From NCBI GenBank assembly GCA_030522415.1, contig CM060127.1:10315207-10379206 (forward strand): DNA of 64,000 bases, given 5' to 3'. The position numbers were made by a program, and so were the translations under genes. The stretch is from Channallabes apus. Lineage: Eukaryota; Chordata; Actinopteri; Siluriformes; Clariidae. The notes below the pieces were generated by a model. It did not search any database. It was not told where the DNA came from and worked only from the letters and a program-made list of their open reading frames with translations. Below are positions 22,140-32,806 of this stretch, one piece after another; within the stretch, counting starts at the first letter, position 1, and every line of letters begins with the position of its first letter.

Positions 22140-22378
22140 ATTTAACACCCCAGTACAGTGTGGTTTCAGGGAGTTTTTCCTTGCCACCGTGGCTGTCACC
22201 CTTGGCTTGCTCATCAGAGACCATTCATTCATCATTCATTCATCTCATTATTACCTATACACATTTTTCTCACACATACTAATATTTTCTTTTCTAACAA
22301 AATCTTTTTCATTTTTGTGAAGCTGCTTTGAGACAATGACCATTGTTAAAAGCGCTATATAAATAAAATTTGAAAAAA
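22140..22378 (+). repeat. LINE-type 3' tail fragment
   Basis: Contains tcagggagtttttccttgcc and gaagctgctttgagacaatg and ends with gcgctatataaataaaattt, a very common fish LINE 3' end. No coding part remains. Confidence 0.65.
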
Positions 22379-22894
22379 AAAATTGAAGTGTGCACTTAAA
22401 TACCACAATGCCGGACAGAGGACATAAACAATTTTAACATGTGTGATAAAATAATTTTTTTGTGTAAAGTTGTAATAAAAGCCCTTCTATAAAATTATAT
22501 GCTTAGATTGTCTGCCCAAAACGCTTAAAATGTCCACCCTGACACTTGTATATTTGAATATATAACACTTGAAAATGTAAATATTGTTTTGCTGTCTTTA
22601 TTAAAAAATACATGGGACCATGCTGATGTCCAAATCTTGAATAACTTTTGATGGGTTTTGATAATTTGATTTAGGTTTGTATTCATCAATTAGTATAAAA
22701 GTACTCTTAATAGTTTCTTAACAGTAAAATCCGAATGCTTAGCAATGTAACTTCTATCTCTTTAAGCTCCCAGCTAGTGTGATAAAATGATGCTTTCACA
22801 GAATTGCTGAATTAATTCACTGTGGTTATTCATAATAAAAAAACGACATAAAAAAAAAATTCATGAAAAAAAAAAAAACAGCAGTAATTGTTTA

Positions 22895-23000
22895 GCAAGC
22901 ATAGTAGTTTAGCGGTTAGCACTGTCGCCTTGCACCTCCAGGGTCCGGGTTCGATTCCCAATCAGGCTCAATTCCCATCTCTGTGTGCATGGAGTTTGAA
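22895..23000 (+). repeat. SINE family B, 5' fragment
   Basis: tRNA-like head ggttagcactgtcgccttgc and gggttcgattccc, ending at gcatggagttt. Confidence 0.8.
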
Positions 23001-23384
23001 TTAACATGTTAATTAGACAGTTCTAAACCGTAAAAAAAAAAACAATTAAAATCTGTAAAATATACAGTATAATGAGTGCAGTCCCGTACAACCAAAAACA
23101 TTGCATATTTTTTACGGTAAACTTCTGCCAACCACAGCTGCCATTTTTTTACCATAAAATTTACGGTTAATTTTTTTTCACAGTGCAATAACGGTGCTAC
23201 CGTATTTTTTTCGGTAGAATTCTGGAAATCACAGCTGCCGTTTTTTACCGTAAAATGTACAATTTCTTTTTTACAGTGTGTGATTATCCATTTTATTGTC
23301 TTCCAGGCCTCTGAAATGTTGCTCATCAGACTGTAGTAAGTGCCACCTTAAGATCCTTCTGGCTGTGAGCTGCCGTATGGACTC

Positions 23385-24221
23385 TGTGAGGGTTGCCCAC
23401 TAGAGGGCAGTGTTTGTAGTTTTTGTTGTAGACCCAGTTTCCCAGAAGGCACCTCGGTCAGCTGACGCGGATGCCCAGCTGAACCGAGGAAGCAATTAGT
23501 ATAAGCATAAATACCTGTTTGTTCTGGGAAACTGGGTCGAGCATTAAAGTAATATAATTTCTGTTCTGTGGGTTCTGTTTTAGTTTGTTTAACAGTATGG
23601 TTGGCCTTTTGGTTTCTGGAGCTCTTTAAGTTTGTTTATATTAAGATGTCCTTGTCTTTGTGTCTCCTAGCAGGATTAGCCTCTAGGAGAATTAGCCCTT
23701 TGTGTTTACCCTCATGTGTAAGTGACCCCCATTGCATGTCTAGATCTTAATATGTATAAATACTAATGAGGGTGATACTAACATGTTTATATCTTAGTCT
23801 GTCTAGTCTTCGTGTCTGTCTAGTCTCATCGTCTGATTAGCTATTAGCTAGCTTAGCAGCTAATGTGCAGAACAGGTGGTAGGCCTAGCCAAGCCTGTCT
23901 TGTGTGTGTTTATCCCTTGCATGTGTAGTCCCTTGTGTTTAGTCCTCTAGTCTGTTTAGTGTGTCTTGTCTTGTCCAGGTTGTGTCCCCATGTCTGTATT
24001 GTATATTAGTTGTGCAATTCCTAGTCTGATGTCTAAGTGTTTGAGTTCTGTTTATATTATGCTCCAACGTTCATGCCAACTTCCTTAGTTCATCCTTCGT
24101 TCATGTTTGGTTTTTGGTTTACTATTATTTTTATTATTAAAGACTTTGTTTACACTGCATCCCCTCTGCGTCTATGCCTCCACACCAAGCCCACAGTCCA
24201 ACATCATAGCAGAATGTGACA
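23385..24221 (+). mobile_element. solo LTR 1 with 5-bp TSD (837 bp)
   Basis: Starts tgtgagggttgcccac and ends gaatgtgaca, and is flanked by gactc on both sides (23380-23384 and 24222-24226). It is similar end to end to 52587-53498. No internal coding region lies beside it, so it is best read as a solo LTR left after LTR-LTR recombination. A TATA-like cataaata is at 23506 and a tattaaagac near 24136 may serve the RNA 3' end. Confidence 0.88.
23431..23538. other. nested inverted repeat in solo LTR 1
   Basis: The outer arms gacccagtttcccagaa (23431-23447) and ttctgggaaactgggtc (23522-23538) pair over 17 bp. Between them cctcggtcagctg and cagctgaaccgagg (23452-23489) form a second stem with one bulged A. 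The same two-tier structure recurs in solo LTR 2. Confidence 0.85.
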
Positions 24222-24226
24222 GACTC

Positions 24227-24351
24227 TGGGTTTATTAAAATGTATTTATGTTGCTGCTTTAATTATGCTTGTAATACCAATTTACAAATTATTCTACATG
24301 GGTAAATACAATAAACTATATGCATATAATAATTATAGATAATCTTACATA
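24227..24351. other. short AT-rich spacer
   Basis: Nothing recognised. Confidence 0.4.
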
Positions 24352-24599
24352 CAGCGGTACCTCGGCGTATGAGTTTAGTCCATCCTGGAGGTGAGTTCTT
24401 AAGCCGAAATTTTGTATTGCAAAACACATTTTTCCACAGGAAATAATGTTAAGGCAGATGATCCGTTCCAGCTACTCAAAATGTTTCCAATATTACCAAC
24501 ATACATTATTATAATACTTTTTGTATATAAAAACAATTTTTAGAAAGGACATGTAAATGAAGTAAAATGTGAAATAAACAGACATTAAACCTCACTTAC
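24352..24599 (+). mobile_element. MITE, left part (same family as 7744-9871)
   Basis: Starts with tacagcggtacctcggcg and shares ccaatattacca and aaataatgtt-type blocks with the 7.7-kb copy. It is cut on the right by SINE B. Confidence 0.7.
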
Positions 24600-24911
24600 G
24601 TGGCTCGGTGCTGTAGGGGTTAGCACTGACACCTTGCACCTACAGGATCTGGGTTTGATTCCCGGCCAGGCTCGATTCCCGTCTCTGTGTGCATGGAGTT
24701 TGCATGTTCTCCCTGTGCTTGGTGGGTTTCCTCCGGGTACTCCGGTTTCCTCCCACAGTCCAAAGATATGCAGGTTAGGCTAATTGGCGTTCCCAAATTG
24801 CCCGTAGTGTCTGAATGGGTGAGTGTGTGTGTGTGTGTGTGTGCGCCCTGCGATGGATTGGCACCCTGTCCAGGGTGTACCCTGCCTCGTGCCCGAAGCC
24901 TCCTGGGATAG
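24600..24911 (+). repeat. SINE family B
   Basis: Near-complete copy: head ggggttagcactgac, B box gggtttgattccc, a middle with an internal (GT)n at 24823-24843, and an end at gcctcctgggataggctcc. The usual tail is missing where Rex1 sequence begins. Confidence 0.88.
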
Positions 24912-26437
24912 GCTCCAGAACCACCGCCACCACTACCATCAGCTCCATAGATAGCCTGTCAGATGATCTCAACATCTTCTACACACACTTTGAGACCTCC
25001 AACGGCAGCACAGACAGGATGCACACACACCCAGACCACCGAACCCCTCTCCCCGCCCCCAACAGTCTCATCAAGTCAGGTATACAAAGCGTTGAGGAAG
25101 ATTAACCCATGCAAGGTAGCAGGGCTGGACATCTCAATTAAGTGTTTTCACCTCCATCTTTAACCTTTCCCTAAGTCAGTGCACTGTTTCCACTGTTTCC
25201 CAACAGGTCGACCTCAGATGCGATTCATCATTCCCTCTCTCACCTGGAAAATAAAGACTCTTCGGCTTTGTTCACACGGGTGTTAAAATCGAGCGTTTTT
25301 CTGGCGTTCGTAGCGTCCGGTGAGTGCGGATCAAGCGCAGAGGGTTTTCTACACATAGGAGTCAATGAGAGTGTTCACACAGGCTTTGGTGATGTGCGTA
25401 CAGTATGTCCGGCTGCACTTTTATACGAAAAAAATCGTTGCATGCAGCTTTTTCTTGCTGTTCAAATCCCAACAAACACAAGGAAAACGCTTCTAGTGCG
25501 TTTTCTTCGCATTCATTTTATGCTTCGGAGGACTGGATATATCCCATCATCCTACAGTACATGCTGTAAATAGGGAAATGCGGGAAAAAAAGCAACAAAA
25601 AAAAAGTGACAAGTAGTCTCTCTTCGGGGCTAACACCAAATCGAATATTGGTTCGATTGTCAGCTGCAGCAGACAATCAAAAGTGGAAACTGACATCCAA
25701 CAGTATTTAAAAAACTTGCGCAGAAATTTTCGCATTTCTTCATAAACCACCAAAAAACATCCATTATTCCGACGTTGTGCAGTCAGAGGGTGAACCCAGT
25801 AGCGGTGGTGATTTTTCTCTCCCTACGTCGCTGAGAATTTTTAAAACAAGAAGATTAATTACATTAATCATTAATCTTCATAGCAAAATGGTCCATATTA
25901 AAAGGAGGCACCTCAAATACTGTAAAACCACAAGGGCTTTCATATTCAGTTCCAGACACACTGCCCCCCACAGGTTAACACACAAACTACAATTTGGGCT
26001 GCAGGCTGGCGTTAGAAGGAGACAAACGAATGCCAGTGTAGAAGTCAATTGAGCGCCGCTACAAAACGCAACATAAACGTCTAGGACCTTCAGAGCGTGT
26101 TCGTTTATCCAAAAATGTTACGCCCGTGTGAACAAGGCCTTACATCCGGTTGGTTTTTGTAGACTAAAGTTCTGCTTTTAACACAGTCATCCCAAATAAG
26201 CTCACCCACAAGCTGTCACTTGGCCTACACCCTACACTCTGAGTATCTACCTCAGCCAGTATCACCACAAACAGAGGCACCCCACAGGGATGTGTCCTCA
26301 GCCCTATCCTCTACACCCTGTTCATCCATGACTGTGTCGCCTCTCACAAGGACAGCATCATCCTGAAGTTTGCAGACATGACTGCAGTGATAGGACGCAT
26401 CACTGGCGGGGACAAAGAAGCCTATAGAATGGAGATG
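24912..26437 (+). pseudogene. Rex1-type LINE relic split by a TIR element
   Basis: Part 1 (24912-25260) carries the linker before the reverse transcriptase (SIDSLSDDLNIFYTHFE, then VFTSIFNLSLSQCTV after frame changes, then DAIHHSLSHLENKDS). Part 2 (26141-26437) continues with RT motifs (SAFNTVIP, PQGCVLSPILYTLF, FADMTAV where YADD is expected). The halves are adjacent in the protein once the insert at 25263-26138 is removed. Stops and frameshifts make it inactive. RT of this clade reverse-transcribes its own RNA at the target. Confidence 0.82.
25263..26138. mobile_element. non-autonomous TIR transposon (876 bp) in Rex1
   Basis: Inverted ends ggctttgttcacacgggtgt and ggccttgttcacacgggcgt. A short duplication ctt (25260-25262 and 26139-26141) flanks it. 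The internal ORFs have no recognised motif. A 2-3 bp duplication would fit PIF/Harbinger-like or ISL2EU-like elements; the superfamily is not certain. Confidence 0.75.
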
Positions 26438-26530
26438 GCCATTGCGTTACATTACTGCGTTATCAGTAAAGGTAATTACAGTAGATTACAGTAACATGTT
26501 ATATAGTAACGTGTTATGCCCAACTCTAGT
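26437..26530 (-). repeat. hAT-like MITE end fragment
   Basis: Reads taacgtgttatgcccaactc at its right end, the terminus of a widespread fish MITE; the other half is absent. Confidence 0.5.
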
Positions 26531-26570
26531 GGTGAGTATGTGAAATCTGAAATAATTTAAGATAAGCAAT

Positions 26571-26608
<38 letters not shown>
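26571..26608. repeat. (CA)n microsatellite
   Basis: About 19 CA units. Confidence 0.98.
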
Positions 26609-26611
<3 letters not shown>

Positions 26612-26990
26612 CTGTTTGCCTTACCTCTAATTCAAAGACCTCAAAGGGCCCTTGAGAGTCTATAAGTAACTTAGAACTTGACATGAGTGATATTATGAGC
26701 ACTTTATCTCCCAGTGAAAACTCACACAGCCGAGTGAACCTGTTACACAGCTGGGACAGATACATTTGGGCCTGGAGGAAATTCTTCTGCATTAGTTGAC
26801 CCAAATGTGTGGCATTTTGATCTCAGGTCAAAAACATATTGAATTTCATTTTTGCTTTGTGAAGGTTCCTGCTCCCAATTTTCCAGGACAAAATCTACGA
26901 CACCGTGGTGTAGAACCCCATGGAGGCTTGCGGGAGCTCTCAGACTGCAAATAATGGGTTTGCCCCACTAATCCTAATTCCAAACATCAA
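26612..26990 (-). pseudogene. Ty3/gypsy integrase C-terminal relic
   Basis: The minus strand encodes, with frame changes, DFVLENWEQEPSQSKNEIQY, then YLSQLCNRFTRLCEFSLGDKV and SSSKLLIDSQGPFEV. This order (end of integrase core, a YNR...F-x-GDKVL segment, then a QGPFEV module) is typical of gypsy integrase C-termini. No LTR is nearby. Confidence 0.75.
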
Positions 26991-27424
26991 ATTATAAATT
27001 AAGAATTGACTGAATTTTTTGAGCGGACCATCCACAAAGGGACACCATGGTATTTTTGGGATGGCTGGTAGAAACATTTGTGGCATTGTCACACAATACC
27101 TTTGTGCAAAAAAATATATTTTGGTATAGTATGTGTGAGGGTGGGATAGAAGCTGGACTAAATGCCTGTCACTTCATGTGTATCTTATGGTTTCATCTCG
27201 CAATTAAAGAGAACAATCAGTGAGGAAAAGCCCAGATGGATGGGGTCTCCTCCACTTTCTATTTCTCCAAATCTGGGAACAGTCACTGATATAATTTTAT
27301 CATGAACAGTGACTGACATTATGTTTTGTGGACAGAATTGTGATCAGACCAAAATCAAACTTGGGGGACATCATTAGCATATTTGAAAGCACGACAAAAA
27401 TGGTTTAAAAATAAAAATGTTAAT
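26991..27424. other. unassigned non-coding DNA
   Basis: Possibly further decayed gypsy sequence; no frame or motif supports it. Confidence 0.4.
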
Positions 27425-28335
27425 GTTGTTGGCATCAGTGGTAGGCCCAATGTCATTTTGTCCAGTGGCCCAACGTTGGCTCACTGGTGGGCCCAAAGAT
27501 AAGTTGTCACAACGTTGGTTCAGTAGATAATTACAAGTTTGGCCCAATGTTGGCATAACGTTGGGTCAGTAGCAGAGGTTAAAAATCTGTAATTTTATTT
27601 TTACTTAAGTATGTTGTGTTTAAAATATTGTACATCACTACATTTTAAATCATATTCGCTAAAAAAATATTTAAAAAATGAATGAATGAAAATGAAAAAT
27701 AATAATTAATACAACGGGGAAGGACAAAAATTGCACACCGGAAACCATCACACTGATTGATTGATGGAGAACAAACGCGCTAAATTCACAAGAACGATGG
27801 AGACGGACAAAACAGTTGCCGGTGATGCAGACACACCTGAAAGTGAAATGCCAACAAATTCTTATGATCAAACCCCTGGTCATATTTAAGCGACCACTTT
27901 GATTTCAAGCACAACAATATACAGATTTATTATGCGAGTGTGTTATGCTGTTAAAAAAAAAAGTAACTCAGTAACTTTTACTCTGAGTAAATTTTTAATG
28001 AGCTACTTTTTACTTTTACTTGAGTAGATTTTTATAAGGGTAACTTTACTTGTACTTCAGTAAAAGTTCACTAAAGTAACAGTACTTTTACTTAAGTAAA
28101 AAATTGTATTACTCTTTCCACCTCTGGTCAGTAGGTAATGACATGGTTGGAAATTGGAAATTCAATTAGACCCAGATAGCACAATGCTGAAGGCCAACAT
28201 CGGGCCAACGGCAGTTCATATGTTGGACCAATGTTGGCATCAATAGTTGACCTAATATCATTTTGTCCATTGGCCCAACATTAGATCATTGGTGGGGCAA
28301 AGATAGTTTGGCCCAATGTTGGTTCAGTATGTAAT
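27425..28335. repeat. tandem TTGGCCCAA-type repeat split by a hAT MITE
   Basis: Left (27425-27572) and right (28127-28335) parts share long phrases in the same order, such as tcattttgtccagtggccca versus tcattttgtccattggccca and ggcccaatgttgg, so there are at least two diverged units. Palindrome-like ggcccaa/ttgggcc words recur throughout. Confidence 0.7.
27573..28126. mobile_element. hAT-type MITE with 8-bp TSD (554 bp)
   Basis: Ends cagaggtt and ccacctctg are inverted, and gtcagtag (27565-27572 and 28127-28134) is duplicated exactly. An 8-bp duplication is the hAT signature. Both arms contain serial acttttacttaagta-like words. Confidence 0.85.
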
Positions 28336-28610
28336 GGCAAAGATGGAAATTGGAAATTAAATCAGACTCTTTCATCATCGCCAATAATATGAAAACACAT
28401 TTGTATCACCAGAAATGTAATCATTTTATGTGTGATAAAATGATTACAAACTAAGAATTATGATGATAAACTACAAAATAAACACCTAGTACAAACACTT
28501 TGTCTCCCAGCAAGGTGGATGAAAATAAATGCATATAAACAAAGCACCCATTGCCTCAGACTGTCTTTTATATCAGTTGGCCTCAGTACTTTCACTGGAT
28601 CACAGTAGCT
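28336..28610. other. short AT-rich spacer
   Basis: Nothing recognised. Confidence 0.4.
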
Positions 28611-28819
28611 CTGGGGGGTGTTCCAGAAAGCTTGGTTAACCATTTGGTTAATCTTAACCTCTGGGTTGATTAACCCCAAACCCGCATACCGAGAGTATGT
28701 CGGTTCCAAAACACCTGATAAGATTTAGTTTAATCCCCTACTGGTTACCCAGAGTTAATGCGCGTGCACGGTGCCTACATAAAGACATTTTCAATGGATC
28801 GCGGATTTCACGAGTTATA

Positions 28820-30420
28820 ATGGAACTTCCAAATGAAATAAAGAGAGCGGCATATTTCATGGAGGCGGAGTTGGAGGTTTTAATGCTCGCTTTTGAAGAA
28901 TTAAAGCCTATAATCCAGAAAAAAAGCAATACGGCTGCATCGGCTAAACAAAGAGAGTTGGCTTGGCAAAAAATAACGGACAGAGTAAATGCGTGAATAT
29001 ATTAAATTTAATTATAATGCTAAATATTTATAATTAATTAAAACACCCCTTCCGCATCCTTTTGACTGTTAAATCACTATGATAGCATTTACTTTTCTAG
29101 CCATTGATTTCTTTAGGTTAAAATACCAGTGTATATTGACTAGGAATATATGGTTTCTGATTTAATAAGTTGTAATCCATCTGGAGCCAAAAGAACTTTG
29201 AGCCAAGTCAAAATGAAACACAAGAACATTCTGCAAAAAGGTCATATTTGATAACACATTAACTGTACAATTTATTAAACACGGTTTAGTATATTCTTTC
29301 TGTCATGTAGCTAATAGAAAGAAGGCTGAAGCCCGTCTAACTGGCGAGGGCCCACCTCCACCTCCCCTCACCCCATCTGAGGAGCGGCTCTGTCCCTTAA
29401 TAAAGGGCCACCAGTGGTTGCTGGCATTCCAGGGGGCACATCATCACACACACCATGCACCACAAGTAACATGGTGAAATGTAAGTTTGCCACTATGATT
29501 TGATTTCATTATATGATTGAATAAATTTCTATCTCTGTCACTTAAAGGCTTTTGAACATGCTTACCGTTTTTATGCAGGCTTACTGTATTTAACTGCATA
29601 TGTTTATGCTACTGTGACTTTTTTTTTATTAGTTGTATTACTTTGACAAGGTTTTTTTTTCCTGCGTTATTGCTTTGTCTTTGATAAAATTGAGAATTTT
29701 ATGGGTTGTATTTTCTTATAGATACAGATGGAGGGATTGTATTATTGGACCCTGCAGAAATGACAGTCTGTCACAGTTGTAAGTGTTTTGTTGTCGGGTA
29801 CTTTTAGATCTTTATTTTTTGTCTTTTTGCCTGATAATGTATACTTGTATATTTCCACTGAAGGATGACGATGAAGAGACCATATCTGCTGTGACAGACG
29901 TGGACAATGCTGGAAGATCCACTGAGGTATGATGCATACCATTATAATGCAGCGCCCCCTTTTTACATTACAGTAACAGGCATTGTTCTTTCACAGTATA
30001 TACCTGGGGATTTACCAACAGATGAGGGTCCTTCAACCTCAGTTCATGATCTAAGAAGTGAAAGAATTTGTGCAGTTGTCCAGATTTTAATTTTATTGTC
30101 TGACAGAATGCCATTTATGTAATTTATTATTTTTGCCTTCCTAGTTGCCAGCAAAGGAGCTGTATAAGGTCCATCTTCAAAAACAAATAAGAAAAAGTGA
30201 CATGGAGCTGGACCTTATACAGTACAGCTTCAAATTAAAAAGGCTACTCTAGAAATGGAATTACTGGAGCATCGCCTTAAGGTGAGAACTTGTGTAAATA
30301 TGAATCTGTTGCATGTTACAAGTGTTGTGTATATAAAGCAATGTATTAACACCACATTTTATTTAATTTTACTTTCATTGTTTTTCAGGAAATAAAGAAA
30401 TGAACCACAGTGAACAGCAG
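28820..30420 (+). pseudogene. Harbinger Myb/SANT-like DNA-binding protein, multi-exon
   Basis: Start ATG 28820 (MELPNEIKRA), chosen as the first Met of the family N-terminus. Exon 1 28820-28992 (gt donor at 28993), exon 2 29170-29240, exon 3 29311-29480, exon 4 29722-29778. The phases fit at each junction and give RVNACNPSG, QKANRKKAEA and VKYTDGG. Exons 1-2 form a Myb/SANT trihelix-like domain similar to NAIF1/MSANTD proteins; exon 3 has a proline run. Later coding pieces are seen at 29864-29926 (DDDEETISAVTD), near 30000 (IPGDLPTDEGPSTS) and 30145-30240 (AKELYKVHLQKQIRKSDMEL, a probable coiled coil). Exon 3 appears to lack one base near 29384, shifting the frame, and the join of exon 4 to the next piece gives a stop. 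Confidence 0.82.
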
Positions 30421-30484
30421 ACCACTAAAAAAAATTTAATAAAAGAAACTTTGACAAATCCTGTCTCTCAAAAGTTTTCCATCT

Positions 30485-31727
30485 CTATGTGCACAAATCT
30501 GTAGAGGTTCCTCTACGCCATCCTCTTCGATATAAGGAGGGTGGCTCTCTCCTCTTATGGTGGCAATGTTGTGAAGCACAACACAAGCCATTATGATGTC
30601 GCATGCCCTCTCTGGACTGACCCGGAGCCCACACTGAGCTACACTGAAACCTAGACTTGAGGATCCCTATGGTCATCTCCACCTTGGCCCGTGTTCGGCT
30701 GTGAGCCAGGTTATAGCGTGTCTGTGGTCCAGGTTCAGGGTAGGGTGTCATTAAATAGGGCAGACAAGGGTATCCCCTGTCCCACAGCAAGAAACCATTG
30801 AACTGTCCTGTAATGATTCGAAGTGTACAATGCAATTTTGTAAAAATTAAAATGTATAACGCAAAATGTCTGCAAAATGTCTGGCATAATGATGACTCCC
30901 GGAAAATTCTGGCATTATGCACAGATCCTGGCCATTTGGCCTCAACATTAGTAATAATGTGGGTTGCTTCACATATTACCTATTTAGTGGAAAAAAGTAA
31001 TGAGTTTAATGATTCTAACAAGGCAAAAAAATTAAGGACACAAAATTAAGTTGTTACCTGTACATTGATGCTATGAATAGATTTCCTATTAACATAGTCT
31101 CCCTCATTTATTGAAGGAGCTTTAATAGGAATGTGGGTGCCATCAATGCACCCAATTACATTTGGAAACCCTGAAATACAAAGGCATATACAGTATGCAA
31201 GGATCAAGTGTGTGTATGCAGGATGAATACATGTATATAAATAGTATATCTACATATTAAATGTGCGTCATAGATTTTACTACAAAGGACAAACCTGCCA
31301 CTCTGTGGAACTCCTCTTTAATAATGTGGAGAGGTTTATGTCCAGGGACCTGCTGTACACATGAGTGTAAAAAGTGCTTAAGTGCCAGACATACTGTACG
31401 AACGGCTCTACACACAGTTGCCTTTCCCACATGCTCTGCATCTCCCACATTGTACAGAAAATGCCCTGACGCAAAAAACCGAAGTGATCTATGTACAGAA
31501 TATTTACTAAGCGCAGACCTGCGGTTTGTGACATGTACAATATGCGGTTTCAGGAGATGTGTTAAGTAAATTAACGATTCCCTTGAAAACCGATAACGCT
31601 CTTTTAAATAATCATTCGGAAATGAAAACACATCAATACGTGGTCTTATAACTCTCTCCCGGCGAAAAAAACCGCGTATAATCTGTGCCTCCACGTCCAC
31701 GGGATCCTCATCAAAAGGCCGCGCCAT
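30485..31727 (-). pseudogene. Harbinger transposase (HARBI1-like), four exons, damaged
   Basis: Start ATG 31727 (MARPFDEDPV). Exon 1 31727-31295 holds the N-terminal region and helix-turn-helix (YLTHLLKPHI, SVHRSLRFFASG). Exon 2 31170-31058 has [13 protein letters not shown] with the first catalytic D. Exon 3 starts at 30979 and has WPGSVHNARIF. Exon 4 starts at 30807 and has WDRGYPCLPYLMTPYPEPGP and the conserved E of RAKVEMTIGILKSRF. GT/AG sites and phases agree at each junction that I checked. Three oddities: the aspartate normally found in the SxHD motif is N, the usual GDRGYP glycine is W, and after LKSRFQCSS the frame shifts near 30610, with the expected C-terminal residues continuing in another frame. 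HARBI1-type proteins are DDE nucleases that cut at Harbinger ends. Confidence 0.85.
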
Positions 31728-31930
31728 GCTCACTAAGCTTCTGAAACAAACTTACCCTGGAACATAACCTGTTACCGAGCAGCTTATCTTCAGAGAGTAA
31801 GTTGCTATGGTTACATACATACCCAGAAAGTTACCTCCGTTTTTGGAACCGGAAGTTGAGGTTATCCACTAACTTACCCTCAAACTTATCCGGGTATGTC
31901 ACATAACCTGCTTTCTGGAACTCCCCCCAG

Positions 31931-32806
31931 GTGTTCTTCATCATCTTCATCATCAACATTACAGCATCTTCGGAGAGTCTGTGTAAATACATCAATAATA
32001 TGACCATTGAATATTAAAATATGCTTTTCAAAATATTCCTTTTCAACCAGCAAAATTATGAAAAAAAAAAAAAACATTTTCCACATTTGGCTCAACTCGG
32101 TTTTACAAAACACATATTTTTCTCCAGATGAAACAAAGTAAACACAGCAATTCAAACAGTAGATAACATAGCCAAATTGTCAAATGATATGTTTCACATG
32201 CCGACTACCTTAGCGTACTGTATATTCGATAAGCGCATAAACATACAAAAATGCAGCCCTAAAGCGAAACATGACGTACTGTATATTAGCCCTTTAACAA
32301 CCCCTATGGCTTCAATGCTGTTCTATTCACTGGCAGCAGGTCGATCGATTGGCCTAGCATAATAGTGCATAGCTAAACATCTTTCTCATCACATCAAGCA
32401 AAACTACTAACTGGGTACTTTTCAATATTATTAGTTTTATTTTTTTTATTATTCATTTTTATTTGATTAAATTATTCTTTTTTTAAATGTTAAGTTAATA
32501 TTTTCACTATTAACCCACCTGTAGTTAGGAGCAAAGAGGAACAAAACTAGCTTGTGTTTAGCTTGGCTTCAGGACTTAATCAGCAGCACCTGGCCTCCGT
32601 GGGGTTTTAGGTTCCTCCCTAGTGATAAGCGCCATCAGCACAAAGCACAATGAACTTAACATTTCTAATTTAGAAAGCATCCTCTGTGTTAAATATATAG
32701 TTCTTTCAATGTTATTTATGTACTAGATTAGTAACTAACCCTCATATGAGCTCCTGATGTGATGGCTTCTTTGAGAGAGCCTGCTGCACAAAGCTAAAGC
32801 AATACA
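31931..32806. other. AT-rich non-coding DNA
   Basis: A GAAGATGATGAA-like antisense run near 31940 and poly-A near 32059; no family recognised. Confidence 0.45.

Larger units (their letters stand above)
21376..23278. mobile_element. long-TIR DNA transposon with internal insertions
   Basis: Ends read cactgtaaaaaa on both sides in inverted orientation. An inner inverted repeat of about 150 bp pairs 21689-21850 with 23020-23162, sharing ggttgtacgggactg and tggcagctgtggttg. Between the arms lie non-matching DNA including a LINE 3' tail and a SINE B fragment. No transposase is recognised, so the superfamily is open. Confidence 0.65.
28611..31930. mobile_element. PIF/Harbinger transposon with two genes (3,320 bp)
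   Basis: The terminal repeats are ctggggggtgttccagaaag at the left and the inverse of ctggggggagttccagaaag at the right. Inside are a Myb/SANT-like gene on the plus strand and a HARBI1-type transposase gene on the minus strand, transcribed toward each other. Harbinger elements need both proteins: the Myb-like protein carries the transposase to DNA. No clear 3-bp target duplication is visible outside the ends. Both genes are damaged. Confidence 0.92.

Noticed and set aside
27425..28335. Possible CRISPR-like spaced repeats
   Set aside because: Units are diverged and spacing irregular, the organism is a vertebrate, and no cas genes exist.
28611..31930. Harbinger TSD of type CWG (CTG at the left, CAG at the right)
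   Set aside because: The two triplets are inverted and not directly repeated, so they belong to the terminal repeat or are coincidental.
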